Shown here: piece after piece, positions 1 to 12,844 of the stretch | How positions within the stretch are numbered: the first letter of the stretch is position 1 | Layout of the letters: each line of letters starts with the position of its first letter | Assembly: GCF_020382885.2 (NCBI RefSeq) | Contig: NC_058506.1 | Location: 8,968,318 to 9,032,317 of the forward strand | Source: Scatophagus argus | Taxonomy: Eukaryota; Chordata; Actinopteri; Scatophagidae | Direction: 5' to 3' | Length of the DNA stretch: 64,000 nucleotides | Program-made: the position numbers and the translations under genes | Notes under the pieces: generated by a model | What the model saw: the letters and a program-made list of their open reading frames with translations, nothing else | What the model was told of the DNA's origin: nothing | Database searches by the model: none

Positions 1-78
1 TCCTTCACAACCTGAATCTATCTTTATGGTTATGCAGGCAACTATACAAGTAAGTTAATATGATATGACATAAATTTC

Positions 79-84
79 TTTATT
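79..84 (-). terminator. Poly(A) signal of the slain-like gene
   Basis: The plus strand reads TTTATT, which is AATAAA on the minus strand, 46 bases beyond the stop codon of the slain-like gene. It is the only canonical signal I see between that stop and the window edge. A very short 3' UTR is therefore possible, but a longer one could run off the window. Confidence 0.45.
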
Positions 85-129
85 TACTTTATGTTAAATT
101 TCTTCATATTACTGTCAGGAATTCACCTT

Positions 130-2564
130 TCACCTTTGGGTGGATGGCGCATTTCTGGCCCAAGCTACAGTGGCTGACCTCTCAGGTGAGGCAAAAACAC
201 GTCCATTAACAGACAGGTGTCCTTTAGCAGGGTGAGGGATCCTGCAGGGGCTCACAGACTGAGACCTCTGCAGTCTCTTCACAATGGCCACCCGGTCCAG
301 GGAGTCTCTCACTGAGTGCAATGTGCCACTGGAGTTCATGGATGCTGCGGAAAGTGATGGAGACCAGCAGCTGGACCCCCTTCTGACAGACGGTGCACCT
401 GACAAAACAATTAGTGTTCGTTTCAGTTGCTATTGAGTGTGCCGTGTGTCTCAGTGGAAGTCACTCGTGTAACATTAACAGACCAATATGGACTACTTGA
501 ACAGATGTGACATATAAAGTCAAAACAAATGCAGTCTATTGTGTTCTTTTTTTTTTAATGTGAGGAAACAGATCCAAACCTGATAAGGGGTGACTGATCT
601 GTGAGTCAGCAAGTTGGTGGTCGTCGGTCTCTAAGCTTCGGCTGTTCCTAACAGCCTGGAGGGAGCGGAGGCTTGTCCGCAGAGGTGACCTGGTCCTCCC
701 CGATGATGTTGCTGCAAAACAAATCAGCAGCCTTTATCCAGTTCAAAAAACAGAATCTACAAGTTTCTCAAAAATATTCCAAGATGTTTTAACTGACATT
801 GACTGACATCATCAAACTGCGAAGAGTATTTATCATGAACTTAGTGAATAGTTACATTTATATCGATTCAGTGTCTTTATTTCTGCTGAATAACAGAAAG
901 TCCTCTCCTTTTTACACAATCACACAAGACATCGACTAACCACCTAATCAAAATGGAGTAGCAACTGTTTGCAGCTGTCTGGCCCAAAATAGAGGTCATA
1001 TAGAAACCACGTGTTCTTTGTGTACCTTGATTCTGAGCGAGTTTAAGCAGCTTAAACTGTGTGACTTGCTGATGAAGTCTGGACAGTTTTGGACTTTGGC
1101 AGCCCTGCTTAGCTACTGATGGTGGTGACTGGCAAAAGGAAGAGCTCTGTGACGATAAACCGGGCTGCCAAGAGGAAGACGAAGGCTCAGTTTTACTTCC
1201 TGGAGCGATGTCATCAGTATTTTCGACATAGGTGTTAAAATAAGATGTAAACGTCACTGGTGACTCAGTACTTCTCCTAGATGAAGCAGTGGCAGGTGTG
1301 GAAACGTAGTCCTGTCTTAAACCTGAAACATATGGACCACAGCTTTTACAGTCCAACATTCAGTGAGTAGCAGTGTACAGTAGATCACCAAAAAGGCTCT
1401 TCTATACTCACTGGCTTCCTGTAAACGAGCCATAATGTGGACATCTGTGATGTCCTGCAGTCTGTAGCTTGTGGTTATGTCTCGGGAAATGCTCAGCTCA
1501 GTGTTATCTGTGTAGATTAATAAATGCAAAACATGCTACTAAAATATATGATATTAAGGAGTGTTTTGTAGATGAACATAAAAATGTGTTTGTCTCACAG
1601 AAAGCCTTTGCAGGGTATTTTGTATTTTTTTTTTTTTAAATCTCATTGTTAGATTACCTTTACTGTCAGAGGTATTTTGTGTTGTACTGACAGATATTTT
1701 GTCCATAGAGGAGCCCACAGACACATTCACAGTATGATGGAAAACTGCTTGTCTGTAGAAGTGACTGCTTGAGCCTGACAATACAGAGAGTTGGCATAAG
1801 GTCAACCAAACTGATCACCCTAAGAAGAGTGGTTTTAAATCATAAATAGCTGCAGGACATTGAATGAGTGTGTGCTGCTTGCTTACTTTGCTCCAGTCTG
1901 TTTATCAGGGAGCGACATGCTGCCTCTATCTCAGGACTGGGGTTATCCAGGACATGGCGACACCATCTGAGAGCAGACTCACTTCTCCCCATAAACACTT
2001 GCTTCTTTGGAGACTCATATAACCTGAGAGGAACACTTTATTAAGAATATATTATCGTCCTGCTTATGGTTTTATCACTGTACCAGTATTAGATTAGATC
2101 TGATGGCACCTACCAGTTCTCTTCATCCTGTACATTGTCCTCTACATCAAGGAGCTCTACCAGGTCCAAAGCAGACTCTTCTTCCTGCGATTCATCACTG
2201 TCCCAGGGGTCGTTGTAGCTGTGCAAAAGCCCATCCATAGCACGGCAAGGCAAGGCTGTATTATACCCTGACTTCAAACTATCTAGCCTTATTCTAGCAT
2301 CCATGGCAAATGACCGATTGTTACAGTTCTTGACTCTTACTTGCTCAGCGTCTGTCCAGATGCTGCTGTATGGATCTGAGCTGCCCTCCATTCTCACAAA
2401 GCTGCTTCTCAGTTCACTGCAGAGAGGATGACGGTTTTCATTTGAATTAAACTCCACTGGTGGCTGATTGCAGAAATATTGGTGCCAGTCACTCTTCAAC
2501 TGGTCCTGGAGCTCCATTTTCTCAGTGAAATCATCAAACCTCTTCACTTCTACAAGCTCTTGTC
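130..2564 (-). CDS. SLAIN motif-containing protein (SLAIN1/2 family), 5' end unresolved
   Basis: SLAIN proteins are microtubule plus-end factors that bind EB proteins and ch-TOG and promote microtubule growth. Seven exons join in frame: 2114-2564, 1887-2023, 1658-1774, 1412-1507, 1026-1322, 580-711 and 130-398. From the first in-frame ATG (2515-2517) they give 483 aa. Family hallmarks as I remember SLAIN2: an acidic stretch leading into WLYESPKKQ, then ALRWCRHVLDNPSPE, YRLQDITDVHIMARLQEAS followed by LRQ-Y, and a basic Ser/Arg C-terminal half (SPLRTSLRSLQAVRNSRSL, then CRIPHPAKG). The sequence upstream of the ATG (LGQELVEVKRF...) stays open to an apparent acceptor at 2565-2566, so a further 5' exon may exist. 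It diverges from SLAIN1 and SLAIN2, so I leave the symbol empty; it may be the fish slain-like paralogue. The neighbouring SLC6 gene is divergent. Confidence 0.85.
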
Positions 2565-3839
2565 CTAGTCCACCTTACCCCTCCATCATGAGGATGCTAC
2601 ACAATTTTACTCAAAAATCATTTTAAAACAATGTGGAAAAAAATAAAAATTTGGTCTGCACAAACAGTTACTGTGTAGCTTCACTACACCATCTATTGAC
2701 CCAGATTTGTTGAGCAGGACTGTTAAGTACAGACACCCAACAGATTGGCTGGATTTAGAGAAGCATCATGAGCTTATGTGGATTTAAGAGTCCATGAGTT
2801 GGAGCTAAGAAAGAAAACGGCACACAACATCACAACATTAAGACTACTATTTACGACTCATTCATTTATGTCCATTTTGCTTTGGCATTGGAAAATATTG
2901 TTCTCTGTGCAGCTGTTTGCATCTCATATGTAATGCTGAATGTTTGTGGTTAAATATTTTCAAATGCAAGCGGTTCACAAAGATCACCCCAGGAAGTTGT
3001 ACTGAAAGGTGAGATCAGGTTGCACACGGGAGGATTAACACATAACAATATTTACAGTTTCACTTGCAGCCATGTGAAACCTCAAATTCTCCTCTTTTCT
3101 CACCCAGGCCTAAGAGATCAAGATCAACCACTTTGTTTTCTGGTGTAACCACGTCTTACGAACTGGCAAAAAAGATTATATTCACACAAATGTCAAAACA
3201 TTCACTGAATGGAGGAAACAGAGAATGTTTCAGATTGGCCACAGATGACTAAATAAATAAATCTTCATGCAAGATCCACGCATTTATTCTGTAACAACCC
3301 CCCCCAAAGAATTTTAATGAACTCTCAGTGTAATTATTTTTTTGTCAATATTCCTCCTATTCATGACCTTTAAGTATACAGTGAGCACCAGTGTTGTGTG
3401 TTGTTTGTTGTTGTTTCCTCATAGTACCAGGATGCATGCAGCTTTTAGGCAATTTAAGGACTTAAATCATACTGCCATATCATACTGGGCTAAACGGGTT
3501 TCATTTATAACAAGCTCCCAGTCTCGACCCCGCCCTGCTCTAATCTCACTCGAAACAAAGCAGGTGAGGAGGAGGTGTCTTCTCCTCCGTGTCTGAGCTG
3601 CACTTGCGCTCTGCCTCCCTACCCTTCACCTCGCCCCCCCCGCCGGCCTGTTTCCTTGTCGTCATCGCTGATGTCTCTCTGCAGTGTCACAGTCGTTTAA
3701 CGCCGGGCCGACCGAGCTCCTTCAGAGGCCTATGAAAAAGTACAGCAACTCGGCGTACTGCCAAGAGGACTTTACCCTGTAAAATGTGGGATAACGAGCG
3801 ACAAATAGAACATTGAAGCTCCACCTGTGCCGCGGGGAA
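2565..3839. other. Divergent intergenic region between slain-like and SLC6 genes
   Basis: The right part (about 3510-3840) is GC- and CpG-rich, with runs such as GCCGGCC and CGCCGGGCCGACCG, and is the likely promoter and 5' UTR of the SLC6 gene. It could also serve the divergent slain-like gene, whose first exon may lie in this interval. The left part (about 2570-3500) is AT-rich, and I see no convincing exon or repeat in it. Confidence 0.4.
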
Positions 3840-3966
3840 ATGCAGGACCAAAGCGGCAAAGCAGCACTCGGGAACCCCGCTGCAGACAGCGCGAGCGGAG
3901 CGCAGGTAGGAGCGTAGCTTTGTTGTTCCACTCTCTTCACCTCCGTGTCCCCATCAAACATACCGC

Positions 3967-3999
<33 letters not shown>

Positions 4000-6900
4000 A
4001 ATACACACGTTAGACTGTGAGAGCGGTGTGGGACCCCTTTGAGAGCAATTTACTTTCACCTCGCGGGGCTCCCATAGGTGTACCGGTCGTGGTGGCAGGT
4101 TAGGTAAAATGTCTTTAGAAGAAGGCAGAAGTCTAACCTGTCCGTCCACATTGCTGTGGTTTTGTCTTCAGCTACACTAATACACAAGCCGTAAGCTCAA
4201 TGTGCTTATTCAACAGATGTGTTTGCCCAAACTTTTCTCAAGTGTTTACACCACAGCAGTGCGTTACCGAGCTGCACTCTGCTGATCAGATGATGGCCTG
4301 ATGATTAACGTTTTAACATTATCCAGGGAAGCTGCCATGAATTTTATTAGTTATACCCAGAAGTGTGGCTTTGTGCAATTTAGATGTATAATAACAATAA
4401 GAGTTATCATGGAATGAAGGTCAGTATTTGCCTTTTTTTCTACAATATTCAGGTCCTTCGTTCACCGATCTTTTTTTAATTAACAGCTGACTTATTATCA
4501 GCAATTATGTTGAGTAAATGAAACTACTACTACAGACAGACAGAAATAAATAATTGACTTGATTGTTTTTAAGGTAGATAATTATGTGATATATGTTTAG
4601 TAAGCTGTGAGGGTTTTTTTTGTATCTCACTTGAACTCTTATTATGATAAATTCGCAGGCCTATGGATTGACTAACCAAGAGAAATGATCTTGCCAGCAG
4701 AATCAAACTGTGCAGTACTTCAACTTCCTGTGTTTTACTGTGATGTCTCTGTGCCTCCACATGTTTACACAGGAACATATATTCTCTTTGTACATGCAAA
4801 ACATGTAGATACAAGAAATGTTGAAGACATTGCATTATGGATGACTTGAAACTTGAACATAATTTTATTAACACCACAGTTATTTTATTTGTGTTATTGG
4901 AATGAGGGAATTAATAACCTTTCAGCACATAACAATGACAGTGACAGTATGTAAAACAGAAGCCCTGCTGTTATCTCAACTGGACTTCCTCCCTATGACC
5001 TTGCATGAGAAAATAGTTCCTCTCATGTTTAGAGATGAACGGCCTGCGAGAAGGAAGAGGAAGTCCATTGGTTTTATCACCTCGTAAGTTATAAAATCAG
5101 ACGGGTCGTCCTTACACAGTTTGTTTTACAGTTGAAATAAAAGACCATAGTACCTGAGCATATGTTTTGGGTTTTTACTACTTGGTAGTGTACTTAAACA
5201 ATTCTGAACTATTAAAATTGTTTCATTTTTTCACTCCCTCACTCTTTCTCCATGGTTTTAAAAATGTGATTCATTTTTTTCCCCTAGAATTCAGTACATT
5301 TGAACGGGCATACTGTCACTCAAAATGGCCACAACCCACCCACTACGCCTGCACCGCAGCCACAGCTTGAATCCCGATCCTCGAGTCCTGCACCCACTTC
5401 AACCACGACTGTCCCGAGGGAGCAGTGGGGAGGGAAGTACGAGTTCCTGCTCTCCTGTATCGGGTACTGTGTGGGGCTGGGGAACGTGTGGCGGTTCCCA
5501 TACCTTTGTTATCGCAACGGAGGAGGTGAGCGGTCCGTGAGCATGTTCACTACCCCGTAAAGTCTCGAATGCTTTAAATACCTGGGTGTTTGTCCGTAAT
5601 GATTTGTTACACCCATTTGGGCAAGAGGCACTCCTAGTCCTGCCCTTTCAGTGTGAGCTGTCCTGCTAATCATGCGGGCTTATTTTTGCACACCACTGCA
5701 GCCTTTGGTCCACGGAGCTAGAACACAAAGCATTTGCTAATCCCATAAGTAAAGACAGAGTTTTCCTTGATTACACACCAGATATGAGGTCTGGCTGTCT
5801 AACCAAGGCTTGCGTGCTATGCATCTTCATCTGAAGTCAAACATGTTTCAGCTTGACTAACTGTACAGCAGAGTAACATCTGTCTGTGAAGTTGCCACAT
5901 AGACAGAGGTTGTATAAATTAACCTGCCTCTACAGGCCGTCCATCTGCACAAAACAAGTCATTGCTCTGGATGCTTTTCGGCACCCTCCCTCAAGCTGGC
6001 ATATTCTTACTATTCACAGGTGTCTTCCTCATCCCCTACTTCATAATGCTCTTTTTTACGGGTGTTCCACTCTTCCTCATGGAGCTGAGTTTAGGCCAAT
6101 ATGGAGCAGCTGGCCCCATCACTGTGTGGAAATGCTGCCCTCTGCTCAAAGGTAAAGCCCTCCTGTATCACACTTTTACATACATACACTGTAATTCAGC
6201 GAACCTTCAAACATTTTGTATGTATGTCAGCATGGATTGATTACTGTAATGATGCTTAATTGTAATTGGTTGTACAGAGTCAAATAATTCTGGAGCGTCC
6301 AGTTTGAACCATACATAATCATTAAGAAAACAAGATCTCAAGTTGACATCAAAAATGGCCGTATCACTGGTCAGTCAACATCATAGTCCAATAACTGGCT
6401 GACATCACTTTGCCACCTCACTACTATCCAGCATGTATACATTCTTACTTGTCAGCCCTCTAGAATTCCAGAGGGCTCTGAAGAGCAGTTGCTAAATATA
6501 AACATCTGATAAAATAACTTGCAGGAAGTGTCTTAGGACCAAAAAAATAGAGCCAGAAAAGCAGGTTTTGTCATAAGGGTAGTTTATCTTAAACCTGAAA
6601 TTCCAGCAGCAGGATGGCAAGATGAATGGAGAGAGCCTTGAGATGGAGCTCATTATAAACACAGCATTAAGTGTCTGAAATACTGTATTTAAGGGATGAT
6701 ACACTCTGAGTTGGTCATTAGATATATATTTTGTTTCTGCAAGTACAGCTACCACTTTATACAACAGGACATTTTAGCTGTCTAGCTGTCTGTATATTGA
6801 AACGACCCCACTGATTTCTCATGCAGTACCTCTATGCAATTGTGTTTTGTTTTTTTTTTTCTTTTGATACATAAGGCTTTGTGTCTTCTTATAGGTATTG

Positions 6901-9900
6901 GCATTGGTATGCTGTGTGTGTCCACGCTGGTGTGTCTTTACTATAACGTGATTATTGCATGGACGTTTTACTACCTGGGCAGCTCATTCCAGAGCCCTCT
7001 GCCGTGGTCCTGTGATGCTGTAGCCAATGCAGCTCTCTGTGGTAACGGCACAACTGGCAATAGCTCCACTGGTAAAGTCCTCAGCCCCACAGAGATCTTC
7101 TGGAAGTAAGTATGTCTTTGGACAATCATTCACCCCAGTTATGTATAAAAAAATCTACCCTACTTTGCTAATTTATCCATGCTGCTTTGAATTAAATGAC
7201 CCAGAGTCCTCCACCACCTTCTTCTTTAGACTGTAAAATGTGTCCATGTCCATGCTCTTTCCTATTATTTAAATAATGTATGTGTCCAGTCCTTTTTGAC
7301 ATACTTGTAAATGGGTCTGACAGTATGTGGCAGGCAAACTGTGTTCAAATACTCTGTTTTTCCTCAACAAACACAAGCATTGTTCACTGTGTTCATTGTG
7401 ACTGGACACTTCAAATTAAACTGTCAACAAGTTAGTTAATATGACTGAGGGCTTTGCAGCAACACATTACATGATGACTAGGAATGTAATGCATTAATGC
7501 ACTGTACCAATATGACATTGTTTTTTAAGCTTTATGACCACCAAACTTTACAAGTGAAGCATCACTGTTACTCCTCAGATCCCTGAATACATTTTGTATC
7601 AAAGGTTGCACAGTGTTGTGAACATGATGACCAAGCTGTTTTAATTGAATTACACTATGTAGACAAAGGGACTGGGACACATGACCATTACACCAACAGG
7701 GACTTTAATGACATTGCATTCTACATACACAGACAGCTTTGCAGCTGTAACAGCTTTGGCTCTTCTGGGAAGGCTTTCCACAAGGTGTTGGAGTGTTTCT
7801 GTGGGGATTTTTGCCCATTGATGGAGTAGGGCATTTGTGAGGCACTGATGTTGGGCGAAAAGGCCTGTCTGCCAATGTAAATTTGACATTCATCCCAAAG
7901 GTGTTGGATGGGGTTGAGCTCAGGGTTCTGTGTGTGCCAGTGAAGTTCTTCCACACCACACTCATCCAACCATATCTTTATGGACTTTGCTTTGTGCACT
8001 GGGGTGCACAGTCATGCTGAAACAGAAAAGGGTATGCTGAGACATTAAGATTTCCCTTCACTGGAAGTAAGGGGCCGAGCCCAACCCCTGAAAAACAGCC
8101 CCATCCCAGTACTTTTGTCTATAGAGTGTATGTGTGAAGCAGTTACAACATGTGACAAACACTGAGAGCACTGTGACTTTACAACCTTTCATGCAAAATG
8201 AATAAAAAAATTCTAAACATGTTGGATACTTGACAGTGTACAGTACTATAACTGTACAATGTTTAATGTGCTTTGACATTACATTTGACAGTACATTGTA
8301 TGTTACATTATATTACGTACATTGGGAAGCCTTATAGCTGCTCTTATAATGCGTTGTGCATGAGTTACAACACATTCTGCAAATTATTACAGATATAGTC
8401 CTCAATATTATTCTTCTGCTGTAGTGCTACTTTCTCGTGGCACATGGAGTATTATGGTTGCCCTGCAATCTAAGCTGTAATGATGTTAAACATTGGACAA
8501 AAATACTTGAACGTCTTGTTTTCATTTCATCAGTTAATGTGTAAGAAGTGTGTCAATAGGTGTGGCACAAGGTGTGCTGTTTCTTTATATGTGTTTGACT
8601 TGTGTGTCTTTTTAGTGAGCGTGTGCTGGGTGTGGTACACAGTGAGGGCCTCCACAACCCGGGCCCTGTCCGGTGGCCCCTGGCCCTGTGCCTCCTGGCT
8701 GCTTGGATCCTCATCTTCCTGTGTATGCTCAAGGGCATCCGCAGCTCTGGCAAGGTGAATGAACACAGTGTTGTCACTGTCTTCACACACACACACGCAG
8801 AGTCATGCCCTTTGCTGCCATTTCTTGTTGCCCTAACGTGTTTGTGCTGTCTGTGTTCTTAGGTGGTTTATGTAACTGCTACCTTCCCATACTTTGTGCT
8901 CATTGTTTTGATCATCAGAGGTGCTACACTGGAGGGATCCCTTCAGGGCATCGCTTTCTACCTCACTCCAGACTGGGAGCGATTAAGTAACGCACAGGTA
9001 CTTCTGACAGTGGACTGGTGAGGCTGAGGAGTCTGAAAACGCGGTGCTTTGTTGCTGCTTTAAACATAACAGTAGATTTAGATTTTTAAAAACCTATTTC
9101 TATCTGATACATTGCAGGTCTGGAACGATGCAGCCTCGCAGATCTTCTACTCCTTAGGTATTGGAGTTGGAGGGCTGCTTTCCATGGCCTCCTACAATAA
9201 GTTTGACAACAACGTCATCAGGTGCATTTGTGCTCTGTTGTACTGTTTACTCTGCAGGTGCAGTCTCTTATGTCTCTGTGCTGATGATAGCTGTGGCAGG
9301 ATGCAGTATGTTTTTGGGATCGTCTGTCGATCACTATGTCTTAGCAATGCCTTGAGGAGATTTCTTCAACTCCACTTGGTCTTGATGATGAAACGATTAA
9401 AATTTTGTGTTTAAAGGTCTTTGTGACCTCACAAAATTATTCAACATCATAACTCAGGAACAAAAAAAGTGCATCGTGACCATATTTCACATTTGGTCAG
9501 ATCCTGAATTGGTGATGCTAATCTTGGGCATGCACCTTGAAACTGAGCTGATTTTGTAGATTTTCTGTGCTGCCGGGTTAAAGATGTGTGTGAGTCATCC
9601 GCATTTTAGAGGTTGTAGCTTCTTTGCGGCAACGTCCATATTTGAAACTTTGTAGTCCACCACGAGCTCTTTGGTTTTGAGCTTGTGACAAAGCCTTTCG
9701 TCAGGTACTACATATACTATATTATGTGAGTTTGGACAGACTCAGACAGAGAACCTGCAACTTGACTGGTGTGTGCAGACATATAAGCTACATTGAGGCG
9801 GTAATTCCAGTTTAATTGTGCTTCTTTTGATTTCAGGGACACTTTGATTATCACCACAGGAAACTGCAGCACCAGCTTCTTTGCAGGATTTGCTATATTC

Positions 9901-12844
9901 TCAATCCTGGGTCACATGGCATGGAAGAAGGGAGTGCCTGTGGAAAAGGTGGCAGATACAGGTAGTTACTGTTCCCCTGTGGATCTTTGTTAATGCAGAC
10001 ATCACATTAACTGACTGAATACATTTTGAACAAAACCAGAATCTTAATTATGCACAGTTTTTAAAATCTCTTATTGAAAATGAGACTTAAAATGGTGTTA
10101 ATGGGGTATGTGGATATTTCCATGCTTTTCTTTATTAAAAACATTGACTTGAATGAAAACAGGCTTTCTTTATGTGAAGTGTTACGTAGCAGTTATGTAG
10201 TCAGTTTTTAACAACAAATCTCCTTTGAACAACTTAATTATACTTAATTACTGAAATCATTACTGTGTGTTCTATTAAACTTCCATGTAAGGGATATGTT
10301 GCCTTCTTGAACTTGATGTGTTCTTTTTTTGCCTTCAGGTCCTGGCTTGGCCTTTGTTGCTTACCCAGAGGCCCTTGCTCTGCTGCCAGGCTCGGTGTTC
10401 TGGTCCATTATGTTCTTCCTCATGCTCTTCATGCTGGGGATTGATACGCTGGTAGGGTTACACACACCTCACAAACACAGAAGCAGAAATAAAGACAAGT
10501 CTGCCTTCATATGCTTGATACCTTCTGCTCTACTGCTTCACAGTTTGGCAACATGGAGGGCATCACCACGGCTGTGCTGGATGAGTTTCCGCAGCTCAGA
10601 ATGAACTCGCTACACAAGTCCTTGTTCTTGGGCGCTCTGTGTTTTTGCTTCTACCTGATGGGTCTCCTGTTAGTGACTGATGTGAGTGTGTTTAAAGGAC
10701 TGCAGCAAGTGAGGAACGTGGCTGCAAAATGCATCTTCTCTGTGATCACGTGACTCACATTTCTCATGCTGTCTGTGTCTTCGTAGGGTGGGATTTACTG
10801 GTTCACTCTCATTGACTCCTTCAGCACTAGTTTTGGCCTCATTATCATCACCCTGTTCATGTGCATTGGCATCTCCTTCTTCTACGGTAGTCCATCTCAC
10901 ACCCCTAATGTTCACATGAAACTCCTCTAACACCCCATCATTCCTTCAGTCATCCAGGACATGTGACGTATAGCAAGTTGTGTCAGAAGAGAAACATGAC
11001 TCCAATCCAGTTTCTGTTTTACAACTGCACTGACATAGAGCACTTTTTTAAACTGCTAAATTTTGTTGTTATTTTTAAGAACACAGATGATCTTTTATGC
11101 CCTGTTCTTGATGATATCTTGTTCCTAATATGCGCCTCTTTAATGAACGTTTCTACTAGGAGTCAACCAATTTTGTCAAGACATTATTGATATGATCCGC
11201 CACTGCCCTCCCTGGTGCAGCAAAGTGGTGCTTTACTTCAAAGCATGCTGGGTTTTCTTTACTCCGTTTCTTCTGCTGGTGAGTAAACACCTCAATATAT
11301 CAATAATATCAATATTTGTTGTTAGTAGACACAGGTACAATCTGACACCAGCTTTGGTTAATCATAATTAGCGTGAAAATTGTTATTTTCAGAATATCCA
11401 TTTATCTTCCATGAAATCAGATGACTTCCTTGTGTCACCTGATAACTTTCCTCAGATGCAAATGCACTGAAGTTGATAGGTTTATATAATTTGTGAAGGT
11501 GGTTTTGTTAGAATTTAAGAACTCTCCATCTTTCTGCTTTTAATACTGCATTATCCACCTCTGACAAACCCAGTGAGTCATGAAATGGGTCAAGTCCTGG
11601 GGCAAGTTGCTGTTCGTGAAAGACAAATGAAATGTTTCGTGAAGAAGTTTCACTTTTTAGTTTAGTGAAATTGGAGAACAGCATATTGATCAGGTGTATT
11701 GATATTAAATTGGTCTTATAGTTTGGTTAATCTGTTGTGGTGGCAGAGATTCATTCAGGGGTTACTGCTTGGGTGACCTGTTTCCCTAATTTTAAGTAAT
11801 GACCTTCATGTTGATGCTGAGCTGATATCACAGCCTTACTCTGTTTTTGTTTTGAATCAATTACACAATTCATGTTAAGTCACTCCTTTGATTATTTAAG
11901 CCACTTTTCTCAACTGAAGCAGAGTTGCCACTTACAGGAAGGCTGTTTAACATAGAAGTACCCAGCTTATAACACCTTTTATTGTAATGAATTGTTGCAC
12001 TTACAGTCAGTGGGTAATTTGAAGAGAGGCGAGACACTGTTCCGGTCCAGTCAGTTAAAAATATCACATTAAATGACCATGATGAGTTTGTAAACTGAGA
12101 ACAAAGATGATAATCAATTACAAACCAATACAAAGGTCCCATCAATGAAACTAAAATAACATCACTGCTTTGAAATGCAGCCAGCTGTGTTGAAATCTTC
12201 AGAACGACAGTTGTGAATAATTCAAGAGGAGAAACTGACATTCAATCTGATGTGCCCCTGCAGCATTTATCTGCTGCTCTCCTCTGATACTCGTCTACTG
12301 TTGTGGCCTCTTGTTGGTATGAAACATTCCCAAGCTCACTCTGTGTCTCCCACCTTGCGGCTGTAGTTCATCCTGACCTACATCTTCATTGAGATGTACA
12401 ACACGTCACTCCGCTACGGGTCCTATGTGTATCCAAGGTGGGGTAAAGCGCTGGGCGTGTGCATAGGCGCAGCCTGCTGTCTACAGATCCTCATCTGGGC
12501 TATTGTGGCCATCAGCAAGGAAACTGGAACACTGAAAGACGTCAGTATCTCTATGTCATTCTCTCACTGGGAGGTCTGGTTACACCTCACCTGTTTACAT
12601 GCACTACACTGGCAGGTGAAATTCCTCATGTTGTCGGGTTACTGAAAGTCTCACGCTTCTTTTTTTTTTGCAGCGTTTCCAGAAATCAATCCGACCACTG
12701 AATTCCTGGAGGGTAAACAATATGAACAGTGCTGCAAGAGAGCAGCAGAACATGGAGCCAGAGAGAGTGGAGGCTCCGTTCACAGTCACACTCACAGACA
12801 TGGACTTTACCGCCATGACATGGGAGATGGGAAGCCAGGCGTGA
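3840..12844 (+). CDS. SLC6-family Na+/Cl- -dependent amino-acid-type transporter
   Basis: A plasma-membrane symporter of the neurotransmitter/amino-acid transporter family. Fourteen exons (3840-3905, 5288-5525, 6020-6151, 6895-7105, 8616-8754, 8863-8997, 9118-9221, 9837-9961, 10339-10451, 10544-10681, 10787-10886, 11160-11278, 12367-12540, 12674-12844) give 654 aa with all phases matching. After a roughly 65-residue hydrophilic N-terminus come TM1 with [14 protein letters not shown] and NGGG, TM2 with LMELSLGQY, an extracellular loop with NGT and NSS glycosylation sites, TM6 with [18 protein letters not shown], and TM8 with LGIDTLF then DEFP. SSGKVVY, GPGLAF and GGIYW match the glycine/proline/B0+ branch (SLC6A5, A7, A9, A14) better than the GABA or monoamine branches. 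I cannot assign one-to-one orthology. The start is the ATG in the CpG-rich first exon. The introns hold a Tc1 remnant and a dispersed repeat. Confidence 0.9.
3968..3997. repeat. (TG)n microsatellite
   Basis: About 15 uninterrupted GT/TG dinucleotides in intron 1 of the SLC6 gene, roughly 60 bases after its first exon. It is an ordinary simple repeat and probably length-polymorphic. Confidence 0.95.
7651..8130 (-). mobile_element. Tc1/mariner-like element, internally deleted, with TIRs
   Basis: The ends are imperfect inverted repeats of about 28 bp: TACACTATGTAGACAAAGGG at the left and, reversed, TACACTCTATAGACAAAAG at the right. The first bases fit the TA target of Tc1/mariner elements. The interior resembles, on the minus strand, pieces of a transposase coding region of the common fish Tc1 type; for example, 7840-7970 reads as a run similar to the DDE-region translation with HLWDE. 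At 480 bp it is far shorter than a full element of about 1.3-1.6 kb, so it is a deletion derivative that cannot encode transposase. It lies in the SLC6 intron between the exons ending at 7105 and starting at 8616. Confidence 0.8.
9409..9825 (+). repeat. Dispersed teleost repeat, copy 1 (family unknown)
   Basis: This intronic stretch shares ordered blocks with 54585-54945: GGGTTAAAGA, CATCC.C.TTTTAGA, TTGTAGCTTCTTTGC.GCAA, ATATTTGA and, at the far end, GGTAATTC.AGTTT. The order and spacing are kept while the intervening sequence has diverged, as expected of old copies of one interspersed element. I see no terminal inverted repeats, poly(A) tail or coding capacity, so I do not assign a class. 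Confidence 0.65.

Noticed and set aside
3937-4149. ORF with a His/Thr repeat over the (TG)n tract
   Set aside because: The repeat protein is merely the translated microsatellite.
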